Positions 27,201 through 36,200 of a DNA stretch of 64,000 nucleotides are shown piece by piece (positions within the stretch are counted from its first letter, which is position 1; each line of letters begins with the position of its first letter). This stretch comes from Incurvaria masculella. Lineage: Eukaryota; Arthropoda; Insecta; Lepidoptera; Incurvariidae. The notes below the pieces were generated by a model, which saw only the letters and a list, made by a program, of their open reading frames with translations, had not been told where the DNA came from and made no database searches. The stretch lies in assembly GCA_946894095.1 (NCBI GenBank), contig OX335657.1, positions 2,232,001 to 2,296,000 on the forward strand. The letters run 5' to 3'. A program made the position numbers and the translations under genes.

Positions 27201-30200
27201 GTGGCGTTCTGGCGCGACCCCCAGGGCCGAGTGCCCGTCATCGAAGGACCTAAGTACACCATCAAGCTGGAGCCCGACGCTGAGGTAACTGTCGAAATTG
27301 CTAAAGGGCAAACATTCCTTTCCCACTTTTGTGTGGAAAACATTTTCAAGTTGTCCAAGGCCCATTGTGTCCCCAAGCTCTCATATTTGTAATAAATATA
27401 ATATTTTTCGTGCTGCTATCATGGAGGTGACCTCCATGGCTGCTATTCTAAAAAATGTTTCATCCGTCATTAAATAGGTTTTTTTTAAAGAGCATTAAAT
27501 TAATGTTGATGATCTAAACATCAAGGGTTGGTGGCCTAGCAGGTTTGGGCCGCAATTTCTCGGAGGCGTGGGCTCAATTCAATTACAGTTGGCTGCACCC
27601 CTGTGTATATGTATTACATTTGTAACATGAATGATTTACGGTGAAGGAAAAATATAGTGAGGAAATCCCCCAATTCGGTGGTTAATAAACAATATAATTT
27701 CAAGATATTCGATTGTTTTACTTTGATGTTGATCTGAAGTTTTTTATTTGATGAGAAGGAATATTCGTGCACATTGAAGACTAAAGATACATAATATCCT
27801 CCAGGAGGCTACACTTGCCTAAAATACTGGCTGTTTGCCTCATTAAGATTTGGTTTTATTGTGTTTTTAGGTTAATTTTAGACCAATAAAAATTATGCAC
27901 GAAATCTACTTTAATAATCATTCCAGGAGCCGTCAAAATACACAATGCGACTCGTCATTAATAAGATCTCTGAGCCTGACGAGGGCGACTACTTCTGCCA
28001 CGCGGAGAATGCCTTCGGCTCAGCAGTGCGGCCAGTCTCCGTGCGCCTGCGCACTGCTGCACAGCACCAGAATATCACCGACTGCTGCACCAGAGTACGC
28101 CATAAGCACCAATATAATAAACTAGAATAGTCTGCTTGGACCCAAACATGCCCAATATGTCCATAAAATAAAGCTAGCTTCAAACAAAAATCAGGATTAC
28201 TATTATTAAAATATTCCAAATTACAATGTACACGTGACTAGTTTGGGTTTCACTTAAATACATTAGCCATCAATTTTAGGTTTTGATAAATTTACATACC
28301 TGGTTATGTGAAATTGCACATTGGAAAGGGTTTATATATAACTTGACCCATTATGCCACCTATTCCAAAATACATGCTATCATCATGCAGTTGAGTATGC
28401 AGTTTTTAATTTGGATTTATTATGTTTCAATCTCCATCGAATCATCCTAGTCAACGCGCAACATGCATGGAATGCACCCATTGACTGTCGGCATTCTCGA
28501 AAGAAGAACCTGGCCATCTGGCATGGCTTTTGCTTGAAAAAAAATAGAAAGTCCATGGGCGTCGTCGTCTCCATATTAAATATATTTGTGTTATTTATAT
28601 ATTGTGTTGTGTTGTCTACCTACAAATCTCATGTCTGTAAAATTTACAAAATTATGATACCTAGTCATTTCTTTGTTCTATAGGTAACCACTCCTACATG
28701 AATCTCCATAGTATTTGGCAGAGTCGACTAAGGCATTGGCCCAAACTAACCTCGAAGCCAACTAGACACTGGCAAAATTGTCTTTAAAAAAAGGACAGAG
28801 GCCATAATCCAAAACAATCAATCAATGTCGAGCTACACATAAAAAAGAATGTGAATGTTTTCAGTTGAACGTGTCGTCGGCGTGCATCGATGCATGTGGG
28901 TTCTACCTCGACATGGACACCATCGTTGACCGGCCTGAGTGTGTCGCTGACTTTGACAAGCTTATGAAGTGTGCGGCGGACGGCTCTGGTAAGAATCAAT
29001 AGTTACTTGTTTTACAGGTTACTGTCGAAAATGTAGTTTTTATCATTTTTACCATATCATAACTCATTTATATGAGATAAGAATTTTTAATCCAAGCAGC
29101 AAATAACATTATTTAATTAATATTTGAGATGGTTCTAAATGTATCCTGCTGCCATTCTCACAGTCATTTAGACTTTAATGGTTGGTTGGTTTTGATCATG
29201 CGTAAGCATACAGTAGGGACTAAAATGTATGGCCGTTTGGAATGTACCCCAAGTCCGAGTACCGAGTACGCCCCTCGTGCGCCGCTGACCCAAAATTCAC
29301 GTTCTGCGCAGCGAAACGCGCCAACTTGATATCGGCAATAAAGTTTGACCCAAACTCTCCTTTTAGTTTTATAGCATTGATAAAGTGCTGTTTTAGTAGA
29401 AATGATGAATTTCCTGCTAAAACATCTCTTAACCAATTACGTATTAAACTGATTAAGAAATGTCACCCGTTATGATCTTTTATTATTTTAGTCACTTGAA
29501 AGCGAAAGTACAAAAATGATCCCACTTAAATACACACTCATGCGTCGAGCTGATGCAGACCGTTGACATTGAATACTGCGCTTTTTATTTTCAGACCACC
29601 GCAGCTGCTGCGCGTCGTGGGGCGTGCCGCGCGCGTGCCTCGAGCTGTGCCGCGGCGGGGCGGTGTCGCGCGCGTGCGCACTGCAGCACGCGCGCCGCGC
29701 GCTCGCCTGCTTCCGCGACGCGGGCTCGCGGCTGCCGGGCCCGCCGCGGCAGCTGCGCGCGCACGTCGCCCCCACCCCCCACGCCATCCTGCTCAGGTGA
29801 GCGCTCCCTCGCATAGTGAGGCGCTTGCGCCATCAGATAAATTAGGATATTTTCTTATCCGAATTTTCCACCACCACGTTGATCATTTTTAGGGTTCCGT
29901 ACCCAAAGGATGCCAACGGAACTGAGCCCGTCCGTCCGTCCGTCCGTCTGTCACAGGGCTGTATCTCATGAACCGTAATAGGTAGGCAGCTGAAATGTTC
30001 ACAGAGTGTGTATTTATTTTGGCGTTATAAGATCAAATAGGTAAAATAAAAATAGTAATAGGTAGGCAGCTGAAATGTTCACAGAGTGTGTATTTATTTT
30101 GGCGTTATAAGAACAAATAGGTAAAATAAAAACATAATATTAATTAAAGGGGGCCCCATACTAATAACGTATTTATTTGTGTTAAGTCTTGTACCTACTA

Positions 30201-33200
30201 TGGTACGGAAACCTTCGTGTGCGAGTCCGACTCGCACTTGGCGGTTTTAATTGTATGTTCTGCGTCGTTGTTGTGAGCAATGAACATTAGCGATCACCGT
30301 TTTCTTTCTCTTCGAGTTGAAAAGTGCATTTATTTAGCACGAATGCTTAACAGTGAATGTAAGAATCGTTACGAAACCAAGTAAATACTTGGGTGATAAT
30401 AGAATCAAGCAATAGCTAGATGCAAATTTACTTACTTAATCTGTGATACAAATATTGGTAAAAAGTAGTCGACAAAGTCATTTGCTGGGAATCCTGAAAC
30501 CGAATATTCTGTTCTCTGGAGCCAGAACTGCGACTTGAAAAATAAACATAAACTCTTACAGTCGTATTCAGAGAGAACCTGTCAAAACTTAGTACGAGAT
30601 TAGCGTCGGACTATCCATACAAAAACCGGTTTAGTCCGGCGGATTAAAGTTAGTCTGCCCACTCTGAATACAATAGTTACAAATCTATTCAGAGTGGGCG
30701 GACTAACTTTATTACGCGTTTTATAGTCGGACTAAATCGGTTTTTATATGGTCACACAAAAACCGGTATATTCTGGCGGATTAAAGTTAGTCTTAGCCCC
30801 GGTTGCACGAAGAGACGGCCGAGTTAATCAATGTTCAAACACGTCACTTTTAGTGATCCGCATAGAGTTCCTTCCATACTGTCCACACAAAGTGACGTGT
30901 TTGATCATACTTTGACGTTGATTTTGATTTTTTGTCCTTTCGTTCACTCGGCCCTTAGTCCGCCTACTCTGAATACACCTGTTAATTAAATGTAAGTATT
31001 GTAGAACGCGTTTTGCATTAACTCCGCGACTCACCTTTTTTCAATCTTCTAATTTATTCTTATTGTATTACTTTCATTATTAATAAAGTCCACTAGCAGA
31101 AGAGTTGTTGGTTTCCTTCCATCAATATCTTCACAGTATTGTCACTGGTTATCTGTTTGTATTGATCACTAAGTCCGAAAACCGAGTTTTAGAGAGTTTC
31201 TTCACGGACGTTCCATCGTGTGGGAACTCAGAACAAGTAGATCGTCATGCAACAGAAGATTGTGAACGGACGCTACGACGTTTCAAGTTCTTAAGGTGGC
31301 CCATCCCGCTCATTTCCCCATACAAAAGGGGAAATAAGATCACGCCCATATTTCTTGTCAGAGATCCAAAATTTTGCTCTAAATAGCTTTATTTGATCGA
31401 ACTAGATGTCTGATGACCATTGGCATTGTAAAATTGTGTTTGGTTTCTAAGTTATAAGGTCCGAAAGTTCGAGTTTTTCGCGCTTTTTATACAATAACTT
31501 TGGAGGTGGATTACGCACTGATAAAGTAAGAACATCGTAAAAAGATTAGTCATCAGACATAGCTTATTTAATCAAGATTTATGATCTATTTGGTTTTTGT
31601 TAGATTCTTGACTACAGCGGTCGTGGTTTACTTTTAGCAATAAGTCGTTTTGAAATTAAAATTTTCGTATATCTTACGAAATCATACACTATGCACATTA
31701 TCTTTTTTGTGGACATGTTGCATCTTCCTCATCACGGAGCTTGTCTTATTCTTTGAAATAGAGAAGGTCCCTGAGCGTAACAGCACGGTTTTGTACCGTG
31801 CCCGCGAATGAGTTAGGCCCGCCGGGTTGGGCCACCTTAAGAATGTCCCGTAAGCTATGCTCCCCATATAAACGTAGTTTACTAATCATTTGGAAACAGC
31901 TATTCCGAGACATTAGATCTATGACAAAGTATTATTTGGGTAGCATTACCACCTGACGTTAGTTGAGAAGGAATCGTCACGTGATTTCAGCTGGGAGCCA
32001 CCGACGAAGAACCCCGAGACGGTGTACCTGTACCGCGTGTTCTGGCGGGCGCTGGGCGCGCGCAAGCCCGAGAAGCTCGACACCAGCGAGACGAGCGTCG
32101 TCATCACGGGGCTGCAGGACCAGCTCACCTACGAGTGCGTCGTGAAGGCGGCCAACAGCATGGGTGAGTGGCTTTTAGATTTCAAACCAAACACCGGGGT
32201 TTTATGGGGATGTTTTATTGCAAGACGGCATATTAATGAATGTGATATGTCTGTATGTATAATCGACCGTGAAGCAAGGACACATAAATTAAAGGAAGAG
32301 CCCAGTAAAAATAACTACTTTACGAATATACTGGGTCCAACCTTGCAGTATATTCCCCTTTTACTCCCGTTATTTGATTATGCTGATATCTGCTACCTAG
32401 ATCTTCATGAAGATCTCCTTAACAAACTTGACCGCCTCCTTAACTTATGCATTCGATATATTTTTGGCTTGCGTAAGTTTGATCATATTTCCGAATTCCG
32501 TAATCGACTCCAGTGGCTTGACATTAGAAAACGCAGAAATGTTCACACCCTATCACTTCTTTACAGCACACTGAATAACCCTGCTGCTCCGAGTTACCTG
32601 CAGGATCGCTTCAAATTCCTATCTTCACATGGTGTTCCACTTAGGTCTGCTGATACCTTACTGTTAGCAATTCCTACACATCGCAGCACTTATTATAGTG
32701 ACTCTTTTTCTGTAAACGCATCTCGTCTTTGGAATCAGCTTCCCCTAGAAATTCGGTCCTCTTCCAATGTATATATTTTCAAAAAACGTCTGAAGTCCTA
32801 TTATTTAAATTATATTTAAACTTTATCATTTATATAAGTTCTTGCTCGCTCTCTGTTACAAAAAAAAGGTTCATATAAGAATAAATGTATATACACAAAT
32901 ATAGGTATATATTTAAATTAAATATATATTATAAGCTATGTACTATATGTATATGTATGTATTAGTATTAGAATGTAAGTATATTTATTCTTGTTAAGTA
33001 TATATATATATATATATCTTTATTGATAAAAAATCTTACTTCTTTTATCCTTTTTTGTCTGCCGCCTTGCACCATTCCTACATCCCAAGGGTAGGTAGGA
33101 AGAGAATGCCTTTTGGCATTAGGCCCGCCTTTTGTAAACTGTTTATAATGGTGTACAATAAAGAATTTTATTATTATTATTATTATTATATTCGTAAAGT

Positions 33201-36200
33201 AGTTCTTTTTACTGGGCTCTTGCTTCAATTGATGTGTCCTTTCTTCACGGTAGATTATACATACAGACATATCACATTCCTTGGAATAAGCGACGTACCT
33301 GTTTAGTACGAAAAAGTATAGTACGAAAAGTAGTTCCATAGCTGGATCCAAATTTTTCGAGTGAAAGTTTAGGAACGGATTGTAAATCATTAGGGTAGAT
33401 AACAAAGGTTTGATGATCACCACATAGAATGACGTATTAAGGCGCTAGGACTAGCCAACTACTCGCGCCATACAAATGCACTTTTTAACTAATGTAATAA
33501 TATGTAGTGAAACGCTTCAGCAAATCCAAATAGAACTCCAGACTGATAATGGATTGTTAATATTTTTTTATTCCATCATTTATTTAAATAATAATAAAAA
33601 TAAAAAAAGTTGATTTTTCTCATTAGAAATCTGAAAGTCATTCGATTTCTAGATATAAGCAAAAACAGCATATATGCATAAACAAAAAAATCCATTTGCT
33701 TTTAGATTTCTACATATAGTCAAAAAAGTTCGGAAATGGACACCGTTTCCGCAATGTATTTTGTATAGAAAAAGGAAACATACATTAACGAAAATCATTC
33801 GATTCCTAGACAAGGAATCATATATTGTAAGGATGACACTTATAATCGTCAGACTTAGTTAGTTTACTTGGGGTGCCTCGTCTAACTTTGCGATTTGGCT
33901 AGTACCAGGCCCTTAAGCAGAGGCAAACATTTTAGCGGTCCGATTCAGTTAACGATGACAGGTGCGCTATCATTGTCTTCAACGATGCATGTATGGTGTC
34001 CGGTTACGTCGACGTTTAGTGGTCCGATTCAGCTAACGACGACAGGTGTGTTGTCGATGTCTTCAGCGATAAATGTATTGTGTGCAGGCACGTGTACGTA
34101 CAGCGGTCCGATTCAGTTAACAGCGACGGGTATGTTGTCGATGTCTTCAACGATGCATGTATTGCGTGCAGGCACGTCAACGTACAGCGGTCCGATTCAG
34201 TTAACAGCGACGGGTGTGTTGTCGATGTCTTCAATGATGCATGTATTGTGTGCAGGCACGTCGACGTACAGCGGTCCGATTCAGTTAACAGCGACGGGTG
34301 TGTTGTCGATGTCTTCAACGGTGCATGAATTGTGTGCAGGCACGTCAACGTACAGCGGTCCGATTCAGTTAACAGCGACGGGTGTGTTGTCGATGTCTTC
34401 AATGATGCATGTATTGTGTGCAGGCACGTCGACGTACAGCGGTCCGATTCAGTTAACAGCGACGGGTGTGTTGTCGATGTCTTCAACGATGCATGTATTG
34501 CGTGCAGGCACGTCAACGTACAGCGGTCCGATTCAGTTAACAGCGACGGGTGTGTTGTCGATGTCTTCAATGATGCATGTATTGTGTGCAGGCACGTCGA
34601 CGTACAGCGGTCCGATTCAGTTAACAGCGACGGGTGTGTTGTCGATGTCTTCAACGGTGCATGAATTGTGTGCAGGCACGTCAACGTACAGCGGTCCGAT
34701 TCAGTTAACAGCGACGGGTGTGTTGTCGATGTCTTCAATGATGCATGTATTGTGTGCAGGCACGTCGACGTACAGCGGTCCGATTCAGTTAACAGCGACG
34801 GGTGTGTTGTCGATGTCTTCAACGGTGCATGAATTGTGTGCAGGCACGTCGACGCTCAGCGGTCCGATTCAGTTCACGACGTCGGGCCAGGCGGCGGGCG
34901 CGGCGGCGGCGCCGGTGGAGGGCGCGGGCGGCGCGGGCGCGGCGGTGGGCGGCGCGCTCGCGTGCCTCGCGGGCGCGCTCATCGTCGTGGCCGCGCTGCT
35001 GTTCCTCAGGCACAAGAGGGTGAGTGAACTTTAATGAAACGCAAGCAAACAAACGTATCAAATAACAATTACCATTCATCTATGGGCGTTAAAGCGATGC
35101 CGACTCAACTGCAATACCTCCTAATACAATACTAAAAATGCAGTTCTGTAATACACTTACTAATTTGTGCACGTCCTTTCCAATAAAAAAAGAATCACCG
35201 AAATCGGTTGGCATTATATTGAGTTATTCGTCCATTTGTCGCGCACATCTTAATACAAATTTAAGACTTATATGATTTTCTCATGGATATTATTGTCAGA
35301 ACTTAACCAAATTAAAATGGGACCACTTGGTAAGCACTAGCTTTCATTTAAAAAAATAATCATCCAAATCGGTTCACCCAGGCAAAAGTTAGGAGGTAAC
35401 AAACATAAAAAAAAACATACATATTGATAGCCTCCTCCTTTTTTTTTTAAGTCGGTTAATACATAAATCGCTTTTGCGCAGGTAGGTACTCTCATTCCAT
35501 TGCCATATTATCAGATTGCAGAGATTTGTTCTGAGGTGAGGTTTGCTTGAAGATTGGTAAAGTCAGGCTCTTTCTCTTCATTCGGCGTTAAACGGTTCGA
35601 TCGCAGAATATTTTGGCGGCATTTTAAGAACATCTGTATCTATGAAGTTATGCCACATCCCTAAAACTTCCCTAGTGGTGGTCGCACTGTAAATAAGTTA
35701 AATTCAAATAATTTTACGTGGCAGTACGAACGCAAATCGCTTGAGGGGCGTTGCCTGTCCTTCCTTCGGGTCCTTATCAGTTCACTCAAGAAATCCAATC
35801 GCTTTCAAACGAACACAAAGCAAATGGCACTATGCTTTTAAATGCGAAATAGGTCCATATTTTCTAGTAGCATCCAGTCACTCAAAATTTTGTAACTACT
35901 TGCATGTATGAGTACCTATTTCCATGTGTAAAATTAAAAATTCCATGTGTAAAAAGGTCTTATTGATTTTAGAAAACTGTTTCAATAGAAACTAACGATA
36001 AACGCTTATACCGTATAGTACTTCATCATCTATGTCTTTATCTCCAGAGAAGTGGCGTGATGGTGTATATGGATTTATGTTCTCACTAATATTTACGCTA
36101 ATATTTATCTTTTGTGTTGTTTCAGAATCTTAGGCTAAAGTCTCAGGGCGGAGTCGCGTTTGAGAATCCGAGCTACCTCAGGGAACCCAACCCTGATACA

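Noticed and set aside
32022..32819. 265-codon frame as a single gene
   Set aside because: It is receptor exon 23 fused by read-through to a transposon remnant; treated as a possible isoform, not a gene.
34016..34822. 268-codon antisense open frame over the array
   Set aside because: It exists only because the 84-bp unit is stop-free in several frames; no independent coding signal.
33917..34880. CRISPR-like or satellite array
   Set aside because: Units are contiguous copies of a known exon edge, without spacers.
33895..35034. 379-codon open frame as a stand-alone repetitive secreted or mucin-like protein
   Set aside because: It has no start context of its own; the 3' end is plainly exon 24 of the receptor, and the rest is amplified acceptor/exon-edge units.
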